Assembly (NCBI GenBank): GCA_001464755.1
Contig: LNDR01000382.1
Location: forward strand, 1-33,601
Length of the DNA: 33,601 bases
Reading direction: 5' to 3'
DNA from: Rhizobiales bacterium Ga0077524
GTDB lineage: Bacteria; Pseudomonadota; Alphaproteobacteria; Rhizobiales; Hyphomicrobiaceae
This document shows positions 24,245-33,601 of this stretch, one piece after another (the first letter of the stretch is position 1; every line of letters begins with the position of its first letter). The notes beneath the pieces were generated by a model, which was given only the letters and a program-made list of their open reading frames with translations, did no database searches and was not told the origin of the DNA. The position numbers were made by a program, and so were the translations under genes.

Positions 24245-24584
24245 GGTGCTCGTGCTCCCGGACCGGCAGCGGTCAAGCCGTCCCGCCGATGTTTCAAGGT
24301 CGGCATGGCATAGGCCCGAGACGCCGCCCATGCGCCGACCTGACGCGGCGGCGGTCTTTCCACGACTTTCCGTGCGTGGCCGCCTACAGTGCCTCCGCCA
24401 CATTGGGGCACGTCGCGGACTTCAGCTCGCCGTCGACAACGATGAACCGAGCCTACCTTTCGGGCTTTCGTGCGGCGTGCCGACGCGGTAAACGACCCGG
24501 CACGATGCTCGCCGGGACAAATTCGTGGCCGGGCGAAGCTCACTCCGAGCGGCGCATCGCCGCCAACAGGGACGATATCCTCGC
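24245..24584. other. 340-base intergenic region between divergent glycosyltransferase genes
   Basis: No gene with a recognisable domain is present. Short frames on both strands lack ribosome sites. The region must contain promoters for both divergent genes, but I cannot point to a convincing -35/-10 pair. AGGGA near 24568 may serve as the ribosome site of the rightward gene. Confidence 0.5.
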
Positions 24585-26051
24585 ATGAGACGAGCGCTGA
24601 CGGCGCCCGCATTGGAATCCAGCCGGCTGACCACGGTGCGGCTGCTGTTGATAGCACTCGGCGGCCTCTTGGCGTGGCGTATGGCGGCGCTGGCCGTGAA
24701 TGCAACGGATCTTTTCTTCGACGAGGCACAATACTGGAGCTGGGCACTCACACCGGCGTTCGGCTATTACTCCAAGCCGCCATTGATCGCCGCTCTGATC
24801 GGCGCCGCAGGGGCGGTATGCGGAGACGGCACATTCTGCGTGCGCGTGGCATCGCCGATCCTGCACACTGTCACGGCGGGGCTCGTCTTCCTGATTGGGC
24901 GGCGCCTCTACGACGAACGGGTCGGGCTCTGGGCCGCCCTGACTTTCGCCACGCTGCCGGGCGTTTCGCTGTCCGCCGGCATCATCTCGACTGACGTGCC
25001 GCTTCTCGCCGCCTGGGCTCTGGCGCTCCTCGGGATCGTCGGACTGGTGCAGGAGCGAGAGGGTTGGGCGCCTGCCTTGGCTCTTGGGCTCGGCATCGGT
25101 CTCGGGCTCAACGCCAAGTACGCGATGGTGTTCTTTCCAGTGTCGCTCGCCGTCTGGCTGATCGCGACCCCCTCGGCGCGGCCGCTGCTGCGGGACAGGC
25201 GGCTTTGGGCGGGGCTCGCGATCGGGGCCGCGCTGATCGCGCCGAATCTCGCCTGGAACGCAGCCAACAAATTCGCCACCTTCGCGCACACGGCCGACAA
25301 CGCGAAGTGGGGCGGATCTCTGCTCAAGCCCGGCAAGGGCCTCGAGTTCATGGCAGCTCAGCTCGCCGTTTTCGGCCCGATCCTACTGGCCGGGCTGGTC
25401 CTGACGCTGCATCGCGGCTGGCGGAGTGGCCTTTCGGCCGCGGACCGGATGCTGGTGTGCTTCACACTACCGGTGATCGCGGTGATCACGGCGCAGGCGT
25501 TCGTCTCGCGGGCGCACGCCAACTGGGCGGCGACGGCTTATGTCGCGGCAAGCATTCTGGTCCCGGCGATGCTGCTGCGGCTCGATCTGGAGCGCTGGCT
25601 GAAGGCATCGCTCGGGCTGCATCTCGTCATCATGGCGCTGCTCACTGCCGGGACCTCGATGGCCGGCCGCTTCATCCTTCCGTTGGCGGGCGATCCGTTT
25701 CAGCGCACGCTCGGCTGGAGCGAGATCGGCACCCGGACCGCTGCGCTTCTCGCGGAGGCACGCGCCAAGGGCCAGCCCTATGCCGCGGTAATCGCGGACG
25801 AGCGCGCGGTGACGGCTGCGCTCATCTACTACATGCGCGACGAGGCAACGCCGGTGCAGGCCTGGCTCTCGGGACCGAGGCCGCTCGACCACTACGAGAT
25901 GACACGGCCGTTCCAGGGAGCGGCAAAGGGGCCGGTGCTGCTGGTGTCCGTACGGCAGGACGCAGATCGGATCACCGAGCAGGTGCCCGCCGGGCTCGGG
26001 CAACCGTGCACCGTGCGGTTCCTCACCCTCGAAGGCTACCGTGGCCGATGA
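24585..26051 (+). CDS. ArnT/PMT-type (GT39/GT83) integral membrane glycosyltransferase
   Basis: The 488-residue protein has about ten to twelve membrane segments. Near the N-terminus, LFFDEAQYWSWALTPAFGYY carries the Asp-Glu pair in the first periplasmic loop that marks PMT/ArnT enzymes, followed by SKPPLIA. LNAKYAMVFFPVSLAVWL is also typical. Such enzymes take a sugar from polyprenyl phosphate and add it to lipid A, another lipid or protein on the periplasmic face. The GT2 and LABN genes transcribed in the other direction would supply the donor. ATG 24585 gives a short charged N-terminus; a frame extending to 24525 has no conserved content. Acceptor unknown. Confidence 0.92.
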   Translation: MRRALTAPALESSRLTTVRLLLIALGGLLAWRMAALAVNATDLFFDEAQYWSWALTPAFGYYSKPPLIAALIGAAGAVCGDGTFCVRVASPILHTVTAGLVFLIGRRLYDERVGLWAALTFATLPGVSLSAGIISTDVPLLAAWALALLGIVGLVQEREGWAPALALGLGIGLGLNAKYAMVFFPVSLAVWLIATPSARPLLRDRRLWAGLAIGAALIAPNLAWNAANKFATFAHTADNAKWGGSLLKPGKGLEFMAAQLAVFGPILLAGLVLTLHRGWRSGLSAADRMLVCFTLPVIAVITAQAFVSRAHANWAATAYVAASILVPAMLLRLDLERWLKASLGLHLVIMALLTAGTSMAGRFILPLAGDPFQRTLGWSEIGTRTAALLAEARAKGQPYAAVIADERAVTAALIYYMRDEATPVQAWLSGPRPLDHYEMTRPFQGAAKGPVLLVSVRQDADRITEQVPAGLGQPCTVRFLTLEGYRGR

Positions 26052-26091
26052 GCCGAACCGGCGCCGCATCGCGATGCAAGGAGAAATCACC

Positions 26092-26871
26092 ATGACACTC
26101 AAAGGCAAGAGCGCGGTCGTAACGGGCTCGACCTCCGGTATCGGCCTTGCGATCGCCTGCGCGCTCGCGGAGGCCGGCGCCAACGTGATCGTCAACGGGC
26201 TCGGCTCCGAGGCCGACAATGCCGAAGCCATTCGCAAGGTGGCGGCACACGGCACCCGCGTCGCTTTCGACGGAGCCGACATGCTGCGCCACAATCAGAT
26301 CGCCGAGATGATCGCCAAGGGCGAGCGCGATCTCGGCTCGGTCGACATCGTGGTCAACAACGCCGGCATTCAGCATGTCTCGCCGATCGAGGCTTTTCCA
26401 ATCGAGAAGTGGGACGCGATCATCGCGATCAACCTGTCCTCGTCGTTCCACACCATCCGGGCAGCGCTTCCGGGCATGAAAAAGCGCAACTGGGGTCGCA
26501 TCATCAACGTGTGCTCGGCCCACAGCCTCGTCGCGTCGCCGTTCAAGTCGGCCTATGTGGCGGCCAAGCATGGGCTGGCGGGCATGACGAAGGCCGTCGC
26601 CCTCGAGGTCGCGGAGACCGGTATCACGGTCAATGCCGTCTCTCCGGGCTTCGTGTGGACGCCTCTTGTCGAAAAGCAGATCCCGGATCTCGCCAAGTCC
26701 CAGGGCATCAGCGAGGAGGCCGCAAAGAAGCAGGTGCTCGCCTCGCAGCCGACCGGCCGCTTCGTTTCGGTCGAGGAGGTCGGCGCACTGGCCGCGTTCC
26801 TCGCGGGCGAGGGTGCCCGGTCGATCACCGGCGCCAACTACTCCATCGATGGCGGCTGGGTCGCGCGGTAG
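26092..26871 (+). CDS. hbdH: 3-hydroxybutyrate dehydrogenase (SDR)
   Basis: The 259-residue SDR has TGSTSGIG (cofactor), VNNAGIQHVSPIE, CSAHSLVASPFKSAYVAAK (catalytic Ser, Tyr, Lys) and the C-terminal ITGANYSIDGGWVA. The combination NAGIQHVSPIE, SAHSLVASPFKSAY and SPGFVWTPLVEKQI is characteristic of bacterial D-3-hydroxybutyrate dehydrogenases, which oxidise 3-hydroxybutyrate to acetoacetate with NAD during use of polyhydroxybutyrate. AAGGAGAAA is well placed before ATG 26092. It starts 40 bases after the glycosyltransferase and ends before a strong hairpin shared with the converging ftsH gene. Confidence 0.92.
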   Translation: MTLKGKSAVVTGSTSGIGLAIACALAEAGANVIVNGLGSEADNAEAIRKVAAHGTRVAFDGADMLRHNQIAEMIAKGERDLGSVDIVVNNAGIQHVSPIEAFPIEKWDAIIAINLSSSFHTIRAALPGMKKRNWGRIINVCSAHSLVASPFKSAYVAAKHGLAGMTKAVALEVAETGITVNAVSPGFVWTPLVEKQIPDLAKSQGISEEAAKKQVLASQPTGRFVSVEEVGALAAFLAGEGARSITGANYSIDGGWVAR

Positions 26872-26902
26872 CAACCTCGCTTTCCATGCCCTGAAACAGA
26901 TC

Positions 26903-26930
26903 TCGGCCCCGATGCAAGCATCGGGGCCGA
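26903..26930. terminator. Bidirectional terminator-like hairpin between hbdH and ftsH
   Basis: TCGGCCCCGATGC (26903-26915) and GCATCGGGGCCGA (26918-26930) are perfect 13-base reverse complements around two bases; a realistic loop is CAAG with an 11- or 12-base stem. It sits in the middle of the 103-base gap between convergent genes. T-tracts are poor on both sides, so the stop may need Rho or act as a 3' end stabiliser. Confidence 0.65.
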
Positions 26931-26974
26931 TCTCATGGTCAGTCAGGTCAGCCAAGCGCAAGCCCGCTCGCCCA

Positions 26975-28912
<1,938 letters not shown>

Positions 28913-29009
28913 CGAAGTCCCTTCCTGGGGCGTGCATCGCCTCGGCAGCGATGCCTCGGTGCCAGCCTGGCCGCGCATTTTCAGGTCACCTGTGCGCTAC
29001 AGGGCCCCG

Positions 29010-29041
29010 CTAACATAGGGAGGTGCAGGAGTCTTGCCAAG
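29010..29041 (-). promoter_or_regulatory. Candidate RpoH (heat-shock) promoter of ftsH
   Basis: On the reverse strand CTTG (29041-29038) is followed after 18 bases by CCTATGTTAG (29019-29010). This fits the alphaproteobacterial heat-shock consensus CTTG-N17/18-CYTATnTnnG at every fixed position. The same bases can be read as a vegetative promoter (TTGGCA-N17-TATGTT). Transcription would start near 29003, about 90 bases before the ftsH ATG. Confidence 0.6.
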
Positions 29042-29147
29042 TTGGGCAACGATAAGGCCGACGAGTTTAGGACGCGTTTGCGCCGGTGCCTAGCACCATC
29101 GGCTCCATGCAGATGCACACCGACACGCCAACGCGGGCTCCAAACGT

Positions 29148-30593
29148 TCACCATGGCGCCCTGCGGGCATGCATTCCGGACGGCCAAGCCGGAACGGTCC
29201 GGAAACAGGAGACATCGATCTCTTGCGTTGCATCTCCTACGCGAGGCAGCACCACCACGGGCGCCGCATGGCCAAGCTCGCGCAGGCCATCGGCCAGCAA
29301 CGGCACGGTGAGGTGACCATTCGATTCCCGAAATGCCGGAATTCCGCGCGCGGCCGCCGCCGGAAGAGAGAGTTGCGACAGCTCGGGATAGGCTGCGAGC
29401 AGTGGCTGCCACTCGTGCCCCAGTGGACCGACATCGACATTCGCCGGATAGTCGATCGAAACCTCCACCCAGAACCGGCCGTCCCATAGTTGACGACCTC
29501 CCGGAGCAAGGCGCACGTGGGCAATGCCAGCCCCACGGTCGGGCTCCCGGTAGACCCGCACAAGCGCTCCCGCGCCCGCACTGCAAAGCGCCGTCTCGAC
29601 GATGCAGCCGCCCAGGGTGAACGTCGCCAGCGGCTCATCGGCGGCACGGATGCGGGCAACGGCGTCCTCGACGGGGGAAAGATCGGCAGGGCGGATCTGG
29701 CCGCCAGCCCGCTCGAGCAACCGCCTCAGTAGACGAACGCCGGTCTCGGCCGGCGCGCTTGCCAACGCGTGGCGACCGATCTCGTGGACCACGCCGAGGC
29801 GGCTCGTCACCGCACCTGCCTCGAGCGTATCGGCCGCCAGCTCCAATGCCTCTTTGGCCGTCTGCATGCGTCGCGCCGTGCGCGCCAGCGCCTCTTTGGT
29901 GACACCCAAGCCCTCGAGGACCGCGAGCGCCTCACGGACCCGGACCCGCTCGAAACGACTGTCACGATTGCTCGGGTCGTCGACATAGCCGATCGCGCGT
30001 GCTCGAAGCGTGGCCAGAGCCCGCGCCCGAGGAACACCCAGCAGGGGCCGAAGCACGATCACCGGCGCAGCCCCTTGGACGCCGAGGCTGTATGGGAGAA
30101 CCCCTCTCGGAGGGATGGCTGCCAAACCGTCGACACCACTGCCTCGCACCAGACGCATGAGCAATGTCTCCGCCTGATCGTCCGCCGTGTGTCCCGTGAC
30201 AATGGCGACCGGTCCAACGATACCCGTCGCCAGCTCACGCGCGGCATCCCCCAGCAGGCGATATCGGGCTGCGCGCGCCGCGGCCTGCAGCCCTGTGGCA
30301 GGGGCAGGTCCGGTCCAGCTTAGGGTGGAATGTGATATGGACAGTCTTGCGGCGTCAGTGGCCACCGCGACAGCTTCCTCGGCCGAGGCCGGCCTGAGGC
30401 CATGATCGACCGTGACGGCCACGAGGGTCGTCTTCAGTCCCCGCCTGCGGTTCCAGTCGGCAGCAAGGTGCATGAGCGCCGTGCTGTCAGGCCCTCCAGA
30501 GACGGCGAGCACGAGCCCTCGATATGCCTCGAGCGGGGAGAGCAGTCCGTCGGCCTCGTCATCACCGATCGGGGCATCATCGCCCGTGGCCAC
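29148..30593 (-). CDS. tilS: tRNA(Ile)-lysidine synthetase TilS
   Basis: The 481-residue enzyme converts cytidine to lysidine at the wobble base of the AUA-reading tRNA-Ile. The PP-loop ATP motif SGGPDS is at residues 32-37, followed by TVDHGLRP and TGHTADDQAETLLMRL, all family hallmarks. The C-terminal half is weakly conserved, as usual in alphaproteobacteria. The start is GTG 30593, only 9 bases after the cpoB stop; the overlapping ATG at 30595 is out of frame. It is thus likely co-transcribed with cpoB. The ftsH gene downstream has its own candidate promoter. Confidence 0.94.
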   Translation of the reverse strand: MATGDDAPIGDDEADGLLSPLEAYRGLVLAVSGGPDSTALMHLAADWNRRRGLKTTLVAVTVDHGLRPASAEEAVAVATDAARLSISHSTLSWTGPAPATGLQAAARAARYRLLGDAARELATGIVGPVAIVTGHTADDQAETLLMRLVRGSGVDGLAAIPPRGVLPYSLGVQGAAPVIVLRPLLGVPRARALATLRARAIGYVDDPSNRDSRFERVRVREALAVLEGLGVTKEALARTARRMQTAKEALELAADTLEAGAVTSRLGVVHEIGRHALASAPAETGVRLLRRLLERAGGQIRPADLSPVEDAVARIRAADEPLATFTLGGCIVETALCSAGAGALVRVYREPDRGAGIAHVRLAPGGRQLWDGRFWVEVSIDYPANVDVGPLGHEWQPLLAAYPELSQLSLPAAAARGIPAFRESNGHLTVPLLADGLRELGHAAPVVVLPRVGDATQEIDVSCFRTVPAWPSGMHARRAPW

Positions 30594-30602
30594 ATCGCCT
30601 CC

Positions 30603-31559
30603 TCAGCAGCCTTGTCGCTGCTTCAAGGCACGCGCCTTGACGCGCACATCTGCTGGCGCGTTCGGATGGCGGCTGTCGAGTTCGGCGAAAATGCCACAAT
30701 CCTTCTGGCCGAGCTGCTCGAGTGACTGGGCGAGCTTCAACAGGCTGTTCGGCACCTTTGCGGACGTCTTGTGCTTCTCGATCACCGCCAGGAACGCCTG
30801 TCCGGCAGGCTTGTAGCGGCGCTGCACATAGAGCGCCTCCCCCAGCCAGTACTGCGCGTCGGCGGCCAACCGGTCACTCGGATAGCGTCGCATGAACTCG
30901 TCGAAGGCAGCCTCGGCCGCACCGTAGTCCTGCTGCAGGAGGTAGCCGTATGCCGTCTCGTAGAGATCGCGCGGATTGCCGGCGCCGGCCGCCGACGGAG
31001 GCAGCGCGGGCGACGACGATACCGGTTGCGGCGCCTCGGTGCCGAGGATGCGTCCAATCGGATCCGGCTTTTCACTCTGAGTCACGGTGGTTGAGCCGAA
31101 GCCTCCCGAGGTTGGCAGCGGCGATGAGGCAGGCGGCGGTTGCAGCGAACCGGCGTCGGTTCGCCGATTCCCCGAGATTTGGCGCACCTGCGCAGACAGT
31201 TGCTCCAGTTGCGCCGTGAGCGCACGGATCTGCGTTTCAAGACTGTCGACACGCGCTTGATCAACACCGCCGCTGGTCGGGACCGAGCCGGCGCGCGCCC
31301 CAGCCGTCGCACTACCGCCCCGGCCTAGTGATTCGAGTGTGCCCACCACGACCTGCATGTCGGCCAGCTGCTCTTCGAGGTGCTCGACGCGCCCTTTGAG
31401 CTGAGCGTCACCCGAGGTGGATGCGGGGGACGCCTCTTTGGCCGATTTGGCGCGTGGCTGGCCTTTAGCTTGTGGCTCTTGAGCGATGACCGGCGCGGCC
31501 AGCACCCATCCGGTCGCAGCCAGCGCGAGAGCAACAAGCCAGGGTCTTTGGATGCTCAT
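30603..31559 (-). CDS. cpoB: Cell division coordinator CpoB (YbgF)
   Basis: The 318-residue protein has a signal peptide (hydrophobic core VALALAATGWVLAAPVIAQ), a periplasmic coiled coil (about 50-130, with LKGRVEHLEEQLADMQ and VDSLETQIRALTAQLEQLS), a Pro/Ser-rich linker, and a C-terminal TPR domain from about 195 (LYETAYGYLLQQDYGAAEAA, AQYWLGEALYVQRRY). CpoB links the Tol-Pal machine with peptidoglycan synthesis during constriction. A ribosome site (GGAGTGAG) precedes ATG 31559. The upstream genes are an OmpA-domain protein and pal, and 219 gene-free bases with no clear terminator lie before it. Confidence 0.94.
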   Translation of the reverse strand: MSIQRPWLVALALAATGWVLAAPVIAQEPQAKGQPRAKSAKEASPASTSGDAQLKGRVEHLEEQLADMQVVVGTLESLGRGGSATAGARAGSVPTSGGVDQARVDSLETQIRALTAQLEQLSAQVRQISGNRRTDAGSLQPPPASSPLPTSGGFGSTTVTQSEKPDPIGRILGTEAPQPVSSSPALPPSAAGAGNPRDLYETAYGYLLQQDYGAAEAAFDEFMRRYPSDRLAADAQYWLGEALYVQRRYKPAGQAFLAVIEKHKTSAKVPNSLLKLAQSLEQLGQKDCGIFAELDSRHPNAPADVRVKARALKQRQGC

Positions 31560-31778
31560 CCAGGCTCACTCCGGTTGCATGGCGCTTCTCGCCAATTGAC
31601 TAGCCCACGGATGTCGTCGCGGTCGATACCCCGAGCCGGCGAAACTCGAACGACCCCTCGACGGCCGAACCGCCGCACGGCACCGCGATCTCGGGGGCTC
31701 CAATCGTGGTGGTAAGTGCCCCTTCCAACTCGCCCTTGTCAATCGCGCGCCATGTCCCGCACACACGTCGGCGCCGCG

Positions 31779-32858
31779 TCAATCGCCCGGGTTGCGCAAT
31801 GTCCGCCTCGGGGCGGTTGCAAGCGCCGGCTCCTCGGGACCGCGGCGCGACTCGCTGCCGTCACGCTCGCTGCCGACGCGGACGACAACGCGGCGATTCT
31901 GCGCGGCACACTCAGGTGCCTGGCAGGTTGCGACGGGCCGGTCACGCCCGAATGCATAGACGACAATTCGATCCGGACCGACCCCCTGTTCGACCAGAAG
32001 CTCGGCAACAGCCTGAGCCCGCTTCTGGGAGAGTTCGGTATCTCGCTCGCGATTCGTGCGGTGATCGTCGGCATGTGCCTCTATCACGATCGGCAGATCT
32101 TTATGCTGCCCGAGCCATCGTGCCTGGGCAGCGATCACGGCACGGCCACGGGCACCAAGCTCACTGCTCGTCTCGGCGAAGAACACCCTGTCGCCAGCCG
32201 CCGCCTGAAACTCGAAGCCGAGCACCTGCACGCGGCGCTCGTCCTGCAACTGACGGCGCTGTCGAACAACCGCGTCGTCCAGACCGGGCCGAGCGGCGCT
32301 TGCGCCCGTGGTATCACCGTCTCGACGAGCGGGCGGCGGCTCGGCCACCTTAGAAGTTCGTGGCGGGAGGAAACCCGATTGGCCACCGCGCGGCTCGTTC
32401 TGAACCGACCGGGCGGAACCCGAATCGCGGCGCTCCCCGAACAGGCTTGCCAGCCGTTCACGAGCGATATCTGCAGCGGGAGTCTCAGGATAGGTCTCGA
32501 TCAGAACTTCAAGCCGGCGCCGCGCCAGCATGACATCACCTTGCTGGAGCGCATCGCTGGCGTCATCGAGAATACCTGCCGCCGATCGCCGCCGGTCGAC
32601 AACATCGGAGTCTTCATCCGGTTTGGTGATTCTGCCCGGCCGTCGCTCGCCCGCCGGCGATTCGACCTGCCGCTCCGGCCAGGAGGCTCGGGTCCGATCG
32701 GGGGACTGAGCGACGCTTGTCGCCGCGTGCATTACCACCAGGGCACCAAGTAGTGCGGGCGCGACACGACGCGCTAAAACAGATTCACACCGGAGCAGCC
32801 CCCGAACGTGCCTCGCACCAACGCGTATGCCACCGTTTTCCGAGCCGTACGCCGCCAT
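31779..32858 (-). CDS. OmpA-domain periplasmic protein, Pal paralogue with TPR-like half-motif
   Basis: The 359-residue product has a basic N-terminus and a hydrophobic signal-like segment (LLGALVVMHAATSVAQ), but no lipobox. A helical repeat at about 100-140 (DALQQGDVMLARRRLEVLI) resembles a TPR. The C-terminal OmpA/MotB domain (about 215-330) includes VIEAHADDH and LSQKRAQAVAELL, with the Asp and Arg used for binding peptidoglycan. It shares ARWLxQ, GRDRPVATC and AQNRR with the Pal protein upstream, so it is a diverged Pal copy. It should sit in the periplasm bound to the cell wall. The true start is uncertain. An extra OmpA-type gene between pal and cpoB is not part of the classical Tol-Pal cluster. 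Confidence 0.85.
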   Translation of the reverse strand: MAAYGSENGGIRVGARHVRGLLRCESVLARRVAPALLGALVVMHAATSVAQSPDRTRASWPERQVESPAGERRPGRITKPDEDSDVVDRRRSAAGILDDASDALQQGDVMLARRRLEVLIETYPETPAADIARERLASLFGERRDSGSARSVQNEPRGGQSGFLPPRTSKVAEPPPARRDGDTTGASAARPGLDDAVVRQRRQLQDERRVQVLGFEFQAAAGDRVFFAETSSELGARGRAVIAAQARWLGQHKDLPIVIEAHADDHRTNRERDTELSQKRAQAVAELLVEQGVGPDRIVVYAFGRDRPVATCQAPECAAQNRRVVVRVGSERDGSESRRGPEEPALATAPRRTLRNPGD

Positions 32859-32981
32859 GTGACCGGTCCCGCCGCGTCTGCGCTGATGACCTCATATGCT
32901 TCGAAATTGGGGCGCATTTTTGTTTTCGGACTCACGGGCCACAGGATGTGCCCGATCTGCATCAGCGTGAAGGATGCCGCG

Positions 32982-33013
32982 AAAAAGAAAAAAGGCCGGC
33001 GAACTTGCCGGCC
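32982..33013 (-). terminator. Intrinsic terminator after pal
   Basis: Reading the reverse strand, GGCCGGC (33013-33007) and GCCGGCC (33000-32994) form a perfect 7-base GC-rich stem around a 6-base loop, followed by a run of Ts (from 32993) interrupted by few other bases. It lies 32 bases after the pal stop. This should end the pal transcript and separate it from the OmpA-domain gene. Confidence 0.85.
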
Positions 33014-33044
33014 TCAATCTAAGCGTAGCGGACACCAAATTCCT

Positions 33045-33572
33045 TCACGAGCCGACGCCTCTGCTGTTCAGCACGGTCTGCGCGCGGCGATTCTGCGACC
33101 AGCACGAAATGTCGTTGCACACAGCGACGGGTCGCTCCTTGCCGTACGAGATCGTCCGAATGCGCGCGCCGCTCACTCCATTGCGAGCCAGGAAGCTCTT
33201 GACCGACTCAGCACGCTTGGCACCGAGACCGATGTTGTACTCTCGCGTACCGCGCTCGTCGGCGTGACCTTCGATGGTGATCGTATACTGCGCGTACTGC
33301 TGCAACCAACGCGCCTGGCCGGCCAGCGTCTGCTGAGCCTCGGGCGACAGGTCGGTCGCGTCGGTCGAGAAGTAGACGATATCGCCCACGTTCTGCGCGA
33401 AATCCTGCGAAGAGCCCGGCTTCGCTGTGCCACGCGAACTGCCCAAGCCTCCCGGTCCGAGTCGCACGTCATCAGGTTTCGGATTCTGGTTCGCGCACGC
33501 ACCAGCGCCAAGCGCCAACAGCCCCACCATGACCATGCGCGCAAGCACCCGGCTACCCCTCGGCTCGCTCAT
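33045..33572 (-). CDS. pal: Peptidoglycan-associated lipoprotein Pal
   Basis: From ATG 33572 (GGGGG site just upstream) the product has 175 residues; an ATG at 33584 is also in frame. A lipoprotein signal ends in GAGACAN, with the lipidated Cys near residue 25, then a Gly/Ser-rich linker. The OmpA-like domain starts about residue 55 (DIVYFSTDATDLSPEA) and has IEGHADERGTREYNIGLGAKRA, which binds diaminopimelate of peptidoglycan, and AQNRRAQTV at the end. Pal tethers the outer membrane to the wall and works with TolB, whose gene is probably just beyond the window edge. It is followed by a strong intrinsic terminator. Confidence 0.96.
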   Translation of the reverse strand: MSEPRGSRVLARMVMVGLLALGAGACANQNPKPDDVRLGPGGLGSSRGTAKPGSSQDFAQNVGDIVYFSTDATDLSPEAQQTLAGQARWLQQYAQYTITIEGHADERGTREYNIGLGAKRAESVKSFLARNGVSGARIRTISYGKERPVAVCNDISCWSQNRRAQTVLNSRGVGS

Positions 33573-33601
33573 GCTAACCCCCATATCGGCGATGCGACCG
33601 T

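Noticed and set aside
24441..24588. Short forward frame just before the ArnT-like gene
   Set aside because: It overlaps the true start, has no domain and no clear ribosome site.
32774..32962. 62-codon reverse-strand frame overlapping the start of the OmpA-domain gene
   Set aside because: No recognisable family, no convincing ribosome site, and it overlaps the signal region of a better-supported gene.

Overview
This is a high-GC window with alphaproteobacterial gene families and gene order, most likely from a member of the Hyphomicrobiales (Rhizobiales). The pointers are: an ECF sigma factor paired with a ChrR-type zinc anti-sigma factor; a mutY / DUF721 / DsbA-like / smc neighbourhood; a pal - cpoB - tilS - ftsH series; and a candidate ftsH promoter that fits the alphaproteobacterial heat-shock (RpoH) consensus. 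No rRNA, tRNA, CRISPR array, intact insertion sequence or phage gene was seen.

Layout. (1) 1-1244: a partial DUF1127 gene diverges from a LysR-type regulator. (2) 1295-10270: a photooxidative-stress island. It holds an operon of FAD oxidoreductase, DUF1365 (broken), cyclopropane-fatty-acid-synthase-like enzyme and DUF3833; the facing operon rpoE-like sigma, chrR and short-chain dehydrogenase; two small membrane proteins (DUF2177, DUF2878); and a DUF2256 zinc-finger protein coupled to an iron-sulfur bacterial cryptochrome/photolyase. Four divergent or separate transcription units here share a GATC-type -35 element exactly 18 bases from a T-rich -10 element. This suggests one sigma/ChrR regulon packed into 9 kb. 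(3) 10294-19251: housekeeping block of mutY, DUF721, a secreted DsbA-like protein, its lipoprotein paralogue and smc, interrupted by a reverse-strand Kef-type antiporter whose TrkA-N domain lies in another frame. (4) 19759-21546: TerC-family membrane protein and a double universal stress protein, preceded by 507 bases with no recognisable gene. (5) 21617-26051: envelope lipid/glycan genes, namely a GT2, a LABN protein, a PlsC-type acyltransferase and a GNAT/autoinducer-synthase-fold acyltransferase in one operon, diverging from an ArnT/PMT-type glycosyltransferase. (6) 26092-33572: 3-hydroxybutyrate dehydrogenase, then on the reverse strand pal, an extra OmpA-domain protein, cpoB, tilS and ftsH.

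How they fit together. ChrR should hold the sigma factor inactive until singlet oxygen or a similar stress appears. The likely targets repair DNA with light (photolyase), remodel membrane acyl chains (CFA-like enzyme with the FAD enzyme and DUF1365) and carry out unknown membrane functions (DUF2177, DUF2878, DUF3833). The most notable irregularities are the internal deletion/frameshift in DUF1365, the split Kef gene, a PlsC enzyme with Glu where the catalytic Asp is expected, and a Pal paralogue inserted in the Tol-Pal region. Everything is from reading the sequence; no database search was possible.
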